NCBI RefSeq assembly: GCF_014205835.1
Contig: NZ_JACHCQ010000015.1
Location: 62,001-126,000 of the forward strand
Length of the DNA: 64,000 bases
Source: Pedobacter sp. AK013
GTDB taxonomy: Bacteria; Bacteroidota; Bacteroidia; Sphingobacteriales; Sphingobacteriaceae
Direction: 5' to 3'
Within the stretch, counting starts at the first letter, position 1, and the number at the start of each line of letters is the position of its first letter. Positions 17,208-27,312 of this stretch are shown one piece after another. The notes under the pieces are model-generated. The model saw nothing but the letters and a program-made list of their open reading frames with translations. It had not been told where the DNA came from and searched no databases. The position numbers and the translations under genes are program-made.

Positions 17208-19460
17208 CTAAAATTTTACGCCCAAAGAAAGCCTGATGGTAAAAGGCTCGCCTTCAATAAAGAAATAATTATTGCCCGGATAAGGGAAATCAGTAGTAAT
17301 ATCGCCCGAAGCCATATAACGCTTGTTGGTTAAATTATCAGCAATAAGTCTGAACATATATTTAGGATTGTTAAAACTCAATCCTGCATCAAATTTGGTG
17401 TAATTGGGTAAGTAGGTATCGCGCTGACTAATAGCCGAAAGTTTAGTAATGGTGGTTTGGCCTGCGCTGATTGAAATTTTATTATAACCTTTTAGAGGAA
17501 TGCTGTATTGCAACCAGGTATTAAACACCTGTTGAGGCACATCAGGCATTTTTTGTCCCACAATGGAAGGATCATCGGCTGTTGGATTGAGGTTATTGTC
17601 TTTGGTAATTTTGGCATCCACATAGGTGTAATTCGTGATCAACGATAGGCGATCGGTAATATTCCCGATTACATCCACCTCAAAACCATTGCTTACTACT
17701 TCGCCTAATTGAAGGTAGTAGGCAACTGTTCCAGCAGTGGCGGTGTAAATCCTGAAATCTCTTGCCGCTACATTTCTTTTTACCGTATGGAAACCATTTA
17801 CAGTCGTTAGTAAACGGCCATTAAACCAGTTCTTTTTAAGGCCAAGTTCAAGGTTGGTGCCTAATTCCGGTTCAACAGGCTTTGATGCTGTAACCGTTTT
17901 TTGTCCGGCCTGCGCACCATCAATCGTTTCGGTAACTACCTGACCTGTCTTAGGCACAAAGGATTGATCAAATAGAAAATAAATGGAAGATGTAGAATCA
18001 GGCATAAAACTTAATGCAGCCCGGGGCGAAAGCGCATGTTGTTTATAATAGTCGGGCACACGCGGACCTTTGGTTGTGGTTAAAATGTTGCGGTTGCGGT
18101 AATCTGTATAACGCGCACCAACGGTCAGTAAAAATTTATCCAACGCGATATTATCATAAATATAAGCTGCAGAATAGTGGATGTGGTTTTCCTGCCTGAT
18201 TGATCTTTTGGTAATACTCACCGTATTCGGATCTACATAAAAATTAGGATTATTCCTGTCAAATGGGGTAGAAATAGTACCATAGTAGGTAGATAAAGAG
18301 TCGTTACCCTTGGTATAATCACTTCCGATCAGTAAATTATGTTTAAATGCACCGGTTTTAAATTTTCCTGATAAAAATAGGTTGGTATTATAGGTTTCGC
18401 CCAGCAGGTTCGAGTTACTGGCAATGCGGTTGGTTTTGCCCTGATTGTTAAAACTGATCGATGTTCTGTTATTTGCCGATACCATATACCATTGGTTGGC
18501 TGGCGATTTGACAAAATTTGACTGGGAGGTAAGTTGCCAGTTTTCGTTGAATTTATGAACAGCGCTAAATCTGAAAGTATGTGTTTGAGAAACACTCAAC
18601 GGCAATCCGATACCTGCACTGAAATTCATGCTAACCGGATCCTGTAATACATCTTTATCCTGACGTAATTTGTTAATTGACGAGCCGTTTTTAACCTCTC
18701 CGCGAATGTAATTGTATTCGGCAATCAGGTAAGTGCGGGGGCTAAAATTGTATTGTAGCACAGGCGCAATTACGTATTTAGTGGTTTTCATGTAATTGAG
18801 GTACGAATCCTGATGCTGAAACGCCGTATTAAAACGGTAAGAAAAGCCCTTGCTTTTTAAAGCACTTCCAATATCTGCACTAGCACGGAAAAGATTATAA
18901 TTACCACCTGTAAGCTGTACATTCAATAGTTTTTCCTTTGGCGATTTGGTTACAATATTTAAAGTTCCTCCGGGTTCGCCTAAAGCACTTATAAAACCTG
19001 CCGGACCTTTAATAAACTCCAGGTTTTCGATTAATGATTCATCATCCAGTGTTGCACCCAAAACCAGGCGGTTTGGCATACCGTTAATTGTAGTCGCGGC
19101 ATTAAATCCCCTTACTTTTATGGATGCCGAATTATCAAAAGGCGAGCTGTTATAACCAAAATAAACACCACTGGCATTTCTGGCCATATCTTTTAATTGC
19201 AATGCACCTTGTTGCTGTATCAGGGTTGAAGAAATACTGATGATATTCTGTGGCATCTGCAATAGGGGAACCTGCATCCTTAAGGTGTTGGATAAGGTGT
19301 CTTTTTTGAGTTTAACGGCTTTCTGACCATCAATGCGGATTTCGTTAAGCTGACGTGTTTTTATCGAATCCTGTGTTGATCTGTTCCGTTTCTCGTGCTG
19401 TGCAAAAACCTGTTGTGCCGAAATAAATAAGAGTAAAATCAGGTAAAGTGTTTTCTTCAT
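17208..19460 (-). CDS. TonB-dependent siderophore-type outer-membrane receptor
   Basis: The ORF opens at 19574, but ATG at 19460 gives the signal peptide MKKTLYLILLLFISAQQVFAQ, so 750 aa. Plug domain about residues 45-165 (MPQNIISISSTLIQQQGALQLKDMARNASGVYFG..., then KVRGFNAATTINGMPNR and EFIKGPAGFISALGEPGGTLNIVTKSPK), barrel to the C-terminal F. It lacks the carboxypeptidase-like N-terminal domain of SusC proteins and looks like siderophore receptors. It is embedded between two ABC permeases and their ATPase, divergent from the lanthipeptide genes, so its ligand could be a metal chelate or the modified peptide (inference). Confidence 0.9.
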   Translation of the reverse strand: MKKTLYLILLLFISAQQVFAQHEKRNRSTQDSIKTRQLNEIRIDGQKAVKLKKDTLSNTLRMQVPLLQMPQNIISISSTLIQQQGALQLKDMARNASGVYFGYNSSPFDNSASIKVRGFNAATTINGMPNRLVLGATLDDESLIENLEFIKGPAGFISALGEPGGTLNIVTKSPKEKLLNVQLTGGNYNLFRASADIGSALKSKGFSYRFNTAFQHQDSYLNYMKTTKYVIAPVLQYNFSPRTYLIAEYNYIRGEVKNGSSINKLRQDKDVLQDPVSMNFSAGIGLPLSVSQTHTFRFSAVHKFNENWQLTSQSNFVKSPANQWYMVSANNRTSISFNNQGKTNRIASNSNLLGETYNTNLFLSGKFKTGAFKHNLLIGSDYTKGNDSLSTYYGTISTPFDRNNPNFYVDPNTVSITKRSIRQENHIHYSAAYIYDNIALDKFLLTVGARYTDYRNRNILTTTKGPRVPDYYKQHALSPRAALSFMPDSTSSIYFLFDQSFVPKTGQVVTETIDGAQAGQKTVTASKPVEPELGTNLELGLKKNWFNGRLLTTVNGFHTVKRNVAARDFRIYTATAGTVAYYLQLGEVVSNGFEVDVIGNITDRLSLITNYTYVDAKITKDNNLNPTADDPSIVGQKMPDVPQQVFNTWLQYSIPLKGYNKISISAGQTTITKLSAISQRDTYLPNYTKFDAGLSFNNPKYMFRLIADNLTNKRYMASGDITTDFPYPGNNYFFIEGEPFTIRLSLGVKF

Positions 19461-19494
19461 TTTTTTGTGTGATTGAGATGTGTTGTCGTTTGAA

Positions 19495-20919
19495 TTATAT
19501 TTTAACAGTGATTTTCCTGGAAAGAAATATGATACAGAAACTGATGCCAGAGAGATATAAAATGCCAATAGCAATTTCCTGGTATTTATTTTTTATAGAT
19601 TTAAGTTTAAATTGAGGTAGATTTTTTAAATCATTTAAGCTTAGCTTTTTATCTGAAATAATATAGCCAGTCATAAAATCTACCCATGTTTTTTGAAAAT
19701 CGTTTACCTGTCTCTGATAAGAGAGATAATCGTTAAGACCTGTGCCGGCTATTCCGTTCAAGAAGTATTGCGTTTTAATTGCCGGATTAAACCAGTTTAA
19801 ACATCGATTGGCTTCGTTTTGCGCAGCAGGATACCGGTTGTAGTTTTCAATAGCCTGTGTCATACGCCTGCCCAAAAGATCGTAATAAGCTGCAAAGCGT
19901 TTGTTACTGGTCTCGCTGGTATCGGATGTTTCCCTTAAAGGATTATATTTAGGATTGTTCAGATAAAAAGTATCGATCAATAATTTACGCGGCATGGCCC
20001 AAATGGTTTCACTGTTTTCCCTTAAAGCCACAGCAGCCCCGGTTTTTAAGGGAATGGGGGAATACAAGCGCACCACGGTGTTGCATAATGCCGGCAATAA
20101 GATTAACAAGGCGCACCACAGGCCTAAAAGATAAAGGGCATTGTGTACGGAACTTTTTCCCAACCTCAGTATGAAAAAGGTAATAGCAAACCAGAATAAA
20201 AGATAAGCACTGTTGCTCAATAGCCAAAATAGAGCAGCCTTCAAATCAAATGGAATCAGGGTAGCAGAACTGATAAATCCGATGATACTCAATAACCAAA
20301 CCATTAAACCAATCAGGAGAAAACGAAAAGCAAGTTTGTAACCGATAATTTTCCCGAAATAAACTCCCTGCAATGAAAGTAATTTATCAGTTTGTTGCTC
20401 CTTCTCTTTAGACCAGGTATTGTAGCTCAATGCAATAGCCAGTATCGGCAGCAGGAAGATAATCACATAAGCCAGGTCAAAATTACCCGAAGCTAACATT
20501 TCGGGGTTTGAAATTTCGGCATTTGAACCCTGCATAAAATTGCGTCGGCGGGTAATCACATCGTAATAAGGTTGCAAATCGCTTTGGCCTACCGATAAAA
20601 TGCTTATTGATTGAGGTTTATATATGGCATTTAAAGGATTTTTATACTCAATTACTGAAGGAATGCCAGCCTGGTTAAACAGAATTTTACCTTCAGCAGT
20701 AGTGGTATCTGCCGAAAAAGCGGCTTCTATTTCCTTATATTTTTTTTGATACCCGCTTTCCAGGCTATCTATGGCTGCTAACTGCTTTTCAGTAAAATGG
20801 TAACCATAGTAAATGCTATAAATTCCGGTCAGGAAGAAAAAACCGATCAGCAACAAGATAAATTTTTGCCTGGCAAGCAATCTGAGTTCAAATAAAAAGA
20901 TGGTTTTAAGCAGTTGCAT
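19495..20919 (-). CDS. ABC transporter permease with large soluble loop (DUF3526-type)
   Basis: 474 aa. One N-terminal helix (about 18-37), then a periplasmic domain of some 120 residues, a run of five or so helices (about 150-290), a second soluble stretch and a C-terminal helix. This layout matches the DUF3526 permeases paired with CcmA-type ATPases. Its start overlaps the end of the companion permease by 14 nt. Transport substrate unknown; likely works with the ATPase at 16504. Confidence 0.85.
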   Translation of the reverse strand: MQLLKTIFLFELRLLARQKFILLLIGFFFLTGIYSIYYGYHFTEKQLAAIDSLESGYQKKYKEIEAAFSADTTTAEGKILFNQAGIPSVIEYKNPLNAIYKPQSISILSVGQSDLQPYYDVITRRRNFMQGSNAEISNPEMLASGNFDLAYVIIFLLPILAIALSYNTWSKEKEQQTDKLLSLQGVYFGKIIGYKLAFRFLLIGLMVWLLSIIGFISSATLIPFDLKAALFWLLSNSAYLLFWFAITFFILRLGKSSVHNALYLLGLWCALLILLPALCNTVVRLYSPIPLKTGAAVALRENSETIWAMPRKLLIDTFYLNNPKYNPLRETSDTSETSNKRFAAYYDLLGRRMTQAIENYNRYPAAQNEANRCLNWFNPAIKTQYFLNGIAGTGLNDYLSYQRQVNDFQKTWVDFMTGYIISDKKLSLNDLKNLPQFKLKSIKNKYQEIAIGILYLSGISFCIIFLSRKITVKI

Positions 20920-22351
20920 AATGATAGGCTAAATAACGTGAAGCAATAAATTGGAGAGACAATACAAGGATCAAAACCCAGCCGGCAAGTGAGAAAAAAG
21001 CTACTTTTCTTAAATTTAACACCTGGTTAAGCTCAGGCAGTTGATATTTAAAATCTTTAAGCAGGCTGAAGTATTCCGGGCCAATAATATATTCGCCTTT
21101 AATACCTTTACCATGCATAGCAAGTTGCATGTTCAGCCGCCTGATGAGCTCGTTACGGTATGTTTGGGCCTGTTTAAAGAATTGTTCATGATGGTAAAAA
21201 TCAGATCCTGCCAAAGCCATCGATAAACGCTTTGTGGACAAAAAAGGATCGAAAATTCCTGAAATAGTTAAAAAATGCTGCTGTTGATCAAAACTCTTTT
21301 TAACCGATTTAAAATAATGGTTAAAAGCCATACTTCGGTAATCTTCATTAAACTGAAGTGTTAAACCATCAATATTAAAAGGTAATGCAGCAACGCTATC
21401 TACCCGATATTTTTTTAACAGGCTATTGATATAGCGCTCACCGCGTGCTGCATAAGGATCATTTCCGTTTAAACCTTTTCTATAGCCCTGTTCAACAAGA
21501 TCACTAAAAGTAGCGCGCGACATTAACGGGTAACTTCGGTTCGCAATACCTGTAATGATTTTGGGGAAGATGATTCCGGTAAAAATCCACAGGCATAAAG
21601 CTATTAGCAATGCTTTACCAGAATGGCTGCAGATGGCTGAAATGAAGATGCCAGCCAGCGAGATGATCAGGAAATACAATAAAAAAGTAATCAGGATCCA
21701 TCCTAATCTGGGCAGTAAGAGGGCAGAATCGGTTGAAGATAAAACTACTGCAGCTATCAATATAAAAACAGGCAGTACAATTGCTACAATGAGCAGGTAA
21801 TTAGCCCAAACTTTCGTCCAGATAATTTTCCGGCTACTCAGGCCCTGGGCCAAAAGCATTTTAAGCGTTCCGCTTTCCTTTTCATTGGTAATGCTGGTAG
21901 AGGTATTAAACAGTAGAAATAGGGGAATAAGTAATTGTAGAATCAGTGCGAAGGTGAGCTTTCCAAAACGCATGGCTGTATCGTTATTTGCCGCTTCGTC
22001 ATCGCTGATTTCGTGCTGTACATGAGCTTCAACCCGGTAGGTACTGCCCGTAAAATCGTTAATGCCAGTATCAAAAACATTGAGCAGGTTAACGGGCTTA
22101 AACAGATAGGTTCCGAAATGGCCTGCATCATGCGGATTTCGCTGCTGGCGTTCCCATTGCTGTCTAAAAAGTGTATTTGCAGCCTGGCGCTGCTTATGGT
22201 CAGTCTGGTAATTTAAAATTGTGCATATGGCGGCGGCTATAAACAATATCCATATCATAATAGTCGAAATGATAACCGTCTTATTCCGGTAATTCAGTAA
22301 TAATTCTTTTTTGATCAGCATTAACCAATCGGCTAAACCCTTTTTATGCAT
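20906..22351 (-). CDS. ABC transporter permease (DUF3526-type), first gene of operon
   Basis: 481 aa with the same layout as its neighbour: helix near 25-45, periplasmic domain, helix cluster about 130-265, soluble domain, final helix. FGKLTFALILQLLIPLFLLFNTSTSITNEKESGTLKMLLAQGLSSRKII is typical of ABC-2-like permeases. ATG at 22351 starts 89 nt from the divergent exporter ATG, with two palindromic sites in that gap. Probably an immunity or export partner of the lanthipeptide locus (inference). Confidence 0.87.
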   Translation of the reverse strand: MHKKGLADWLMLIKKELLLNYRNKTVIISTIMIWILFIAAAICTILNYQTDHKQRQAANTLFRQQWERQQRNPHDAGHFGTYLFKPVNLLNVFDTGINDFTGSTYRVEAHVQHEISDDEAANNDTAMRFGKLTFALILQLLIPLFLLFNTSTSITNEKESGTLKMLLAQGLSSRKIIWTKVWANYLLIVAIVLPVFILIAAVVLSSTDSALLLPRLGWILITFLLYFLIISLAGIFISAICSHSGKALLIALCLWIFTGIIFPKIITGIANRSYPLMSRATFSDLVEQGYRKGLNGNDPYAARGERYINSLLKKYRVDSVAALPFNIDGLTLQFNEDYRSMAFNHYFKSVKKSFDQQQHFLTISGIFDPFLSTKRLSMALAGSDFYHHEQFFKQAQTYRNELIRRLNMQLAMHGKGIKGEYIIGPEYFSLLKDFKYQLPELNQVLNLRKVAFFSLAGWVLILVLSLQFIASRYLAYHYATA

Positions 22352-22372
22352 CTGAAATTTTATGAACTTTTA

Positions 22373-22420
22373 ATGCATCAAAGTTGCATTATATTTTACA
22401 TATTTGCAACTATATTGCAT
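22373..22420. promoter_or_regulatory. Paired 17-bp palindromic operator-like sites in the divergent promoter region
   Basis: Site 1 (22373-22389) ATGCATC-AAA-GTTGCAT and site 2 (22404-22420) TTGCAAC-TAT-ATTGCAT, start-to-start 31 nt. They match the two sites upstream of the lanthipeptide precursor (30413, 30447). They lie between the divergent ABC permease and exporter genes, so one regulator could control both. Seen as sequence; regulator unknown. Confidence 0.7.
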
Positions 22421-22440
22421 TTACAAATTTTCTTTACCGC

Positions 22441-24642
22441 ATGTTTAAAGATTTTATCCGTAGAAATAAGTACCCGTTTTATAAGCAGCCCGATGCAATG
22501 GATTGTGGCCCTGTATGTTTGAAAATGGTCGCAGCTTATTACGGCAAAAATCTTTCAATGCAGTATTTAAGGAAGCTGTGCCGGATAGGCAAGCAGGGAA
22601 CAAGCCTGCTCGATCTTATCGATGCTGCTGATAACCTGGGTTTTAAAACCCTTGCTGTCGAACTGCCTTTAAACAAACTCATAAATATTCCATTACCTTG
22701 TATATTACATTGGAATAAAGAACATTATGTTGTTCTTTATGAAGTAAAAGATCACTATTTTTATTTGGCCGATCCCGCTATGAGCAGTAAGGTTAAACTC
22801 AGTATTGAAGATTTTTTAGCTGACTGGGTAATCAGTACAGAAAATAAAACCGGAAGGGTTTTGTTGCTGCAGCCCGATCGTTCTTTTGATGACTTAAAGG
22901 AAATCCCCGAGCATAAAACTTCGCTATGGTCATTGCTGCCTTACCTTAAAATGCACCGTAAGGGATGGTGGCCAATACTGGTGAGTTTAATATTGGCCAG
23001 CGGCTTTTCGCTTATTATCCCTTTGCTTACCCAAATGGTGGTTGATAAAGGCATCCGCGCAAAAAACACCAACCTGCTTTTGCTAATATGCCTTGGTCAG
23101 TTAATGCTTTTTTCGGGCCGGATGCTGATGGATTTTATGCGTGCCCGGATATTGTTCCGGATTGGCGCCAAAACAAGCATCATTATGCTAAAAGATTTTT
23201 TAGCCAAATTAATGAAACTGCCTTTTTCATTCTTTGACAATCGCCAGGCAGGTGATAATATGCAAAGGGTAAATGATAACCAGCGTATAGAAGAATTCTT
23301 AACTAATTTTCTAATCAATTTTATCCTTTCGGCTATTACCTTATTGGTACTTGGCGGGGTATTATTTTACTATAACTGGCAGATATTCCTGCTTTTCATT
23401 ATAGGGGCAGGGATCAGCATCTTGTGGTCTAACTCTTTTCAACAGAAACGTAAAATCATTGATCAAAAGAAGTTTAAGGTCCTTTCTGCCAATCAGCAAT
23501 TGCTTTTGGAGATTTTTTATGCCATGCAGGAAATCAAACTCACCGGCAGCGAAGAAGATAAAAAAGAGCTTTGGGAAAGCCTTCAGGATCAGTCGTTTGA
23601 TTTAAAGCTTGAAGCACTTCAGCTCGATCAACGTATGCAGGGGGTGGGTTCTTTTATCAATGAGGTAAAAAACGTATTGATTACCTATGCTGCAGCTATG
23701 CTGGTGATCAATGATCAGATTACACTGGGTGGCATGCTTGCCGTTACTTATGTGTGCGGTCAGCTTAATGCGCCGGTAAATCAGCTGGTCGAATTTTCGA
23801 GGGTATCTCAGAACACCAAATTCAGTTTGATGCGGATGGAGGAAGTTCAGCAGGAAGAGGAAGAAGACCCAGAGCTAAAAGAAGAACTGAAAAATGCGGG
23901 TCCCGTTGATATTTTATTGAAAAACGTCTCTTTTCAGTACGGAAGCAGGCATTCTCCTTTTGTTTTGAAGAATATCGACCTTTTAATTCCTGCCCGGAAA
24001 ATCACAGCGATTGTGGGCATGAGTGGGAGCGGAAAAACAACACTTATTAAACTTTTATTGAAATTTTATGGCTTAACCGGAGGCGAAATAAGCCTGGGCG
24101 AGCAAAATATAGCACGAGTGAATGCGAAATCGTGGCGGAAACATTGTGGTGTAGTTATGCAGGATGGTTACGTGTTTATGGATTCTATCGCCAATAACAT
24201 TTTTGCAGGCGCGATTACAAAAGATTACGAAAGGCTTTATGAGGCTGCTAAAATGGCCAATATGCACGATTTTTTCTCATCTATGCCATTTGGCTACGAT
24301 ACTGTGGTTGGCAGGGATGGTTACGGGCTTAGCGAAGGACAGAAGCAGCGTCTGTTAATTGCCAGGATGATTTACCGTAATCCTGATTATGTATTTCTGG
24401 ACGAAGCCACCAACGCCCTTGATGCACAGAATGAACGATCGATCGTAAATAACCTGAATACTTTTTTTAAAGGCAAAACGGTACTGATTGTAGCACACAG
24501 GTTAAGTACCGTTAAACATGCCGATCAGATTATCGTGATGCACCAGGGCGAAATCCAGGAGCAAGGCACCCACGAAAGTTTGCTGCTTAAAAAAGGAAGT
24601 TATTATAACCTGATCAAAAACCAACTCGAACTGGGCAAATAA
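22441..24642 (+). CDS. Peptidase-containing ABC transporter (C39; lanthipeptide leader cleavage and export)
   Basis: 733 aa from ATG 22441; the longer start at 22384 would run through the operator sites and adds no domain. N-terminal C39 peptidase: Cys22 in AMDCGPVCL, His95 in NKEHYVVL, Asp111 in LADPA. Membrane domain about 155-420, then an ABC domain with GMSGSGKTT, LSEGQKQR and VFLDEATNALD. Such proteins cut leaders after GG and export the core across the inner membrane. The precursor at 30138 has exactly such a GG. First gene of exporter-LanB-LanB'-LanC. Confidence 0.93.
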   Translation: MFKDFIRRNKYPFYKQPDAMDCGPVCLKMVAAYYGKNLSMQYLRKLCRIGKQGTSLLDLIDAADNLGFKTLAVELPLNKLINIPLPCILHWNKEHYVVLYEVKDHYFYLADPAMSSKVKLSIEDFLADWVISTENKTGRVLLLQPDRSFDDLKEIPEHKTSLWSLLPYLKMHRKGWWPILVSLILASGFSLIIPLLTQMVVDKGIRAKNTNLLLLICLGQLMLFSGRMLMDFMRARILFRIGAKTSIIMLKDFLAKLMKLPFSFFDNRQAGDNMQRVNDNQRIEEFLTNFLINFILSAITLLVLGGVLFYYNWQIFLLFIIGAGISILWSNSFQQKRKIIDQKKFKVLSANQQLLLEIFYAMQEIKLTGSEEDKKELWESLQDQSFDLKLEALQLDQRMQGVGSFINEVKNVLITYAAAMLVINDQITLGGMLAVTYVCGQLNAPVNQLVEFSRVSQNTKFSLMRMEEVQQEEEEDPELKEELKNAGPVDILLKNVSFQYGSRHSPFVLKNIDLLIPARKITAIVGMSGSGKTTLIKLLLKFYGLTGGEISLGEQNIARVNAKSWRKHCGVVMQDGYVFMDSIANNIFAGAITKDYERLYEAAKMANMHDFFSSMPFGYDTVVGRDGYGLSEGQKQRLLIARMIYRNPDYVFLDEATNALDAQNERSIVNNLNTFFKGKTVLIVAHRLSTVKHADQIIVMHQGEIQEQGTHESLLLKKGSYYNLIKNQLELGK

Positions 24643-24659
24643 ACACCTACTAATTTAAT

Positions 24660-27305
24660 ATGAGCTTACAGATTTTTCCTTATTCTTTGGTGCGTTATGC
24701 CGGATTACACCATCAACTTTTTAACCATTTGAAGTTTAATGATACTGAAAAACTGCTGGAATCTTTAGGGGAGCTTATTAATGAAAAAGAGCAGTTAAAA
24801 AACAGCTTTTGTGATGTTTTATACCTGATCATCACTGAGCAGCAAAATGATAAAGTAAGGCAGCAGTTAATTAATATTAAAAGACAGATATTCAATGATA
24901 AAAAGATAAATAATGAGCATATTTTTAACTTGCCACAAGCAGTTAGAAATGATCTGCAAAGTTACCTGGATAAAGCTGAAGAGCTGGCCTTTTTTTTGGA
25001 AGAAAAGGCATTAAAATTCGAAGAAGAACAGGATCTGAGCCGTAAATGGTTGCAGCAAATGGCACTTAATCCGGAACTGCAGAATGGGCTTTTACTTTCC
25101 AGTCCGCTGCTTTACGAACAATTAAAAAGTTTTGTAAAAAAAGACAGCCGGGCTTTTAAACAAAAGGAGCAGCGTATCCTGTTCAGTTTGTTAAGGTACC
25201 TGAGCAGGATGGCCTTTAAAACCTCGCCATTTAGCAGTTTCACCTACACAGGATTAATGACTTTAGATCAGTCGTCGGGTACGTCAGAAAGCCCTGGAGC
25301 TGTTGCACAGGTTAAAAGCAGGTTAAAATTAAACAATTCCATATTTGAATATCTTAAAGCCATTATCAAAAAGCATCCCTTATTAAATGAACATTTGTTT
25401 GTTAAATTAAACTTAACTGCAGAAATAAAAGAAAATAAAATCTGCTTTTTGAGCAATTTCAATAATATCGAATCTTTTCAGCAGATCAATGCAAACTCCC
25501 TGCAATTAATTGTTTACCAACATCTTGAAGATAGCTATAAACCTGTTACCCTGAAAAATCTGATTGATCAATGTGCGATTTATTTGGAAAATCCCAGTCA
25601 CGAAAGCATAAAGTTTTACCTGATCAAACTGGTTGAAAGCGGGATGCTTGAAATGGATCTTGGATTTTCTGGGATGGATGAGCACTGGGACGATAAACTA
25701 TTGCTTTTTCTCAAAAACATACAAAGAGAAGAACCCTCGGTTTTAGCGGTCATTTCACTTTTTGAACGCCTGAAAGATTATGGAACAGTATACCAAAATA
25801 CTGATCTTTTCGAGCGGTTTAATCTTCTTTTGCAAGCCGAGAAGCAATTAAATGCAGTTTTTGCAGAGCTGCAGAAAGAAGCTGGTCTTCCCATGTATAA
25901 CGCCGCATCAGATGGGAAATTGATGGTTGAGACTCCCGAAATAACTAGTTTTTCAATGCATCAATTTGTGCCTTATTATTTTTCGGCCAGGCATATTTTT
26001 TACGAAGATTGTTTTACTGCAGAGAATTTAACACTTCCGGCTCAACCTGTTCAAGATTTCGTCTCGAAAACCGATGAATTGATCAGTTATTTGCTTCCAC
26101 TCGATGTAATGCGGAAAGAACGGGAAAAAATGATCGGTTTCTTTCTGAAGCAATACCCAAATGATAAAGCCGTAGCTTTGACTACTTTCTATAAAGACTA
26201 TTATTTCTACGTTAAAAAGCCCGAAAAAGAACATAAAACGGAAGAAGAACTTGATTTTTTAGCGCTTAGAGATTGGAAAGAGGCTGTTCTGGCAAAAATT
26301 GCTCAATTAAATCATACCAGTGAAGATCTGATCAGCTTTAACGCTGATTTTTTTGCTGATCTGCCAAAAAGCCAAAATTTGGCTCAAAAATCATCTCTAG
26401 GTATGTTCGTTCAGTTTTCAGACAACAAAGATGGCTTTTCGGGTGTTATCAATGCACTTCTACCCGGTATGGGCAAAGTAAATGGCAGGTTTTTATCATT
26501 ATTTGATCCAGCGGTTACCCTAAGTTTTGTTCAATATAACGAAAAGCTTTTTCCAGATCAGATGAAGGTTGAACTTAACGATGCTTCAACATTCAATGCC
26601 AACGTTCACCCACCTCTATTGGCGCATGAACTCGAGCTTCCGGGAGGGAATAACATATATCCTTTAGCTCAACGGTTTAATATCCGTGACTTAAAAGTTA
26701 GCTATAATAAGGAAAGAAAGGCGCTTAGCTTACATTCTGCCGATTTGGAATTATTTAGCTACGATTTAAGCCTGGAGTCTTTTTATAATCGGTCTAATCT
26801 TTACCAGTTACTTGCGCATTTCAATCCCGATGCCCGCGTATCGTTACAGCCTTTTATTCAGCTGGTTGATCGGTTTTATCTTGATCAACACCCTGTTCCG
26901 GCACCGGATATATTTGTCCTGCCAAGAATAGTTTATGCCGAAAATGTAATTATCAGGCGCAAAACGTGGCGGATAAATACGGAGATCATCCCGGTCCAGG
27001 GGCTTACCGAATCAGATTTTACTTACTTTATCAGGATAAATAACTGGCTTGACCGGAATAAAATACCCAAAGAGATTTTTATTTTTTTACGAAAACGTGC
27101 CTACCAGGCAAAACCAGATGGAAAACGGGAAGGATTGCATGATGATTATAAACCGCAATACCTTTCTTTTACCCACCCCTTGCTAGTCGGGATGTTCAAA
27201 AAGCTGCTTTTAAGGGCGGGAGAATACATCACTTTAGAAGAGGTTTTTCCCAAACCTGATCAGAATACGGTACGCGAATATCTCATTCAATGGTACAATA
27301 ACTAA
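24660..27305 (+). CDS. Lantibiotic dehydratase, glutamylation domain protein (split LanB, N part)
   Basis: 881 aa. Contains the LanB N-terminal signature RYLSRMAFKTSPFSSFTYTG near residues 178-197 and the later Lant_dehydr_N-like region; LanB enzymes use glutamyl-tRNA to glutamylate Ser/Thr of the precursor. The elimination domain normally fused at the C-terminus is instead the next gene, 7 nt downstream. Each part has its own proper start, so this is a true split, as described for pinensin-type clusters of Bacteroidota, not a frameshift. 17 nt after the exporter stop. Confidence 0.92.
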   Translation: MSLQIFPYSLVRYAGLHHQLFNHLKFNDTEKLLESLGELINEKEQLKNSFCDVLYLIITEQQNDKVRQQLINIKRQIFNDKKINNEHIFNLPQAVRNDLQSYLDKAEELAFFLEEKALKFEEEQDLSRKWLQQMALNPELQNGLLLSSPLLYEQLKSFVKKDSRAFKQKEQRILFSLLRYLSRMAFKTSPFSSFTYTGLMTLDQSSGTSESPGAVAQVKSRLKLNNSIFEYLKAIIKKHPLLNEHLFVKLNLTAEIKENKICFLSNFNNIESFQQINANSLQLIVYQHLEDSYKPVTLKNLIDQCAIYLENPSHESIKFYLIKLVESGMLEMDLGFSGMDEHWDDKLLLFLKNIQREEPSVLAVISLFERLKDYGTVYQNTDLFERFNLLLQAEKQLNAVFAELQKEAGLPMYNAASDGKLMVETPEITSFSMHQFVPYYFSARHIFYEDCFTAENLTLPAQPVQDFVSKTDELISYLLPLDVMRKEREKMIGFFLKQYPNDKAVALTTFYKDYYFYVKKPEKEHKTEEELDFLALRDWKEAVLAKIAQLNHTSEDLISFNADFFADLPKSQNLAQKSSLGMFVQFSDNKDGFSGVINALLPGMGKVNGRFLSLFDPAVTLSFVQYNEKLFPDQMKVELNDASTFNANVHPPLLAHELELPGGNNIYPLAQRFNIRDLKVSYNKERKALSLHSADLELFSYDLSLESFYNRSNLYQLLAHFNPDARVSLQPFIQLVDRFYLDQHPVPAPDIFVLPRIVYAENVIIRRKTWRINTEIIPVQGLTESDFTYFIRINNWLDRNKIPKEIFIFLRKRAYQAKPDGKREGLHDDYKPQYLSFTHPLLVGMFKKLLLRAGEYITLEEVFPKPDQNTVREYLIQWYNN

Positions 27306-27312
27306 TCTGCTT

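Noticed and set aside
22384..22440. Longer N-terminus for the C39 exporter
   Set aside because: It would translate the operator-like sites and adds no part of the C39 domain; ATG 22441 fits the family start.
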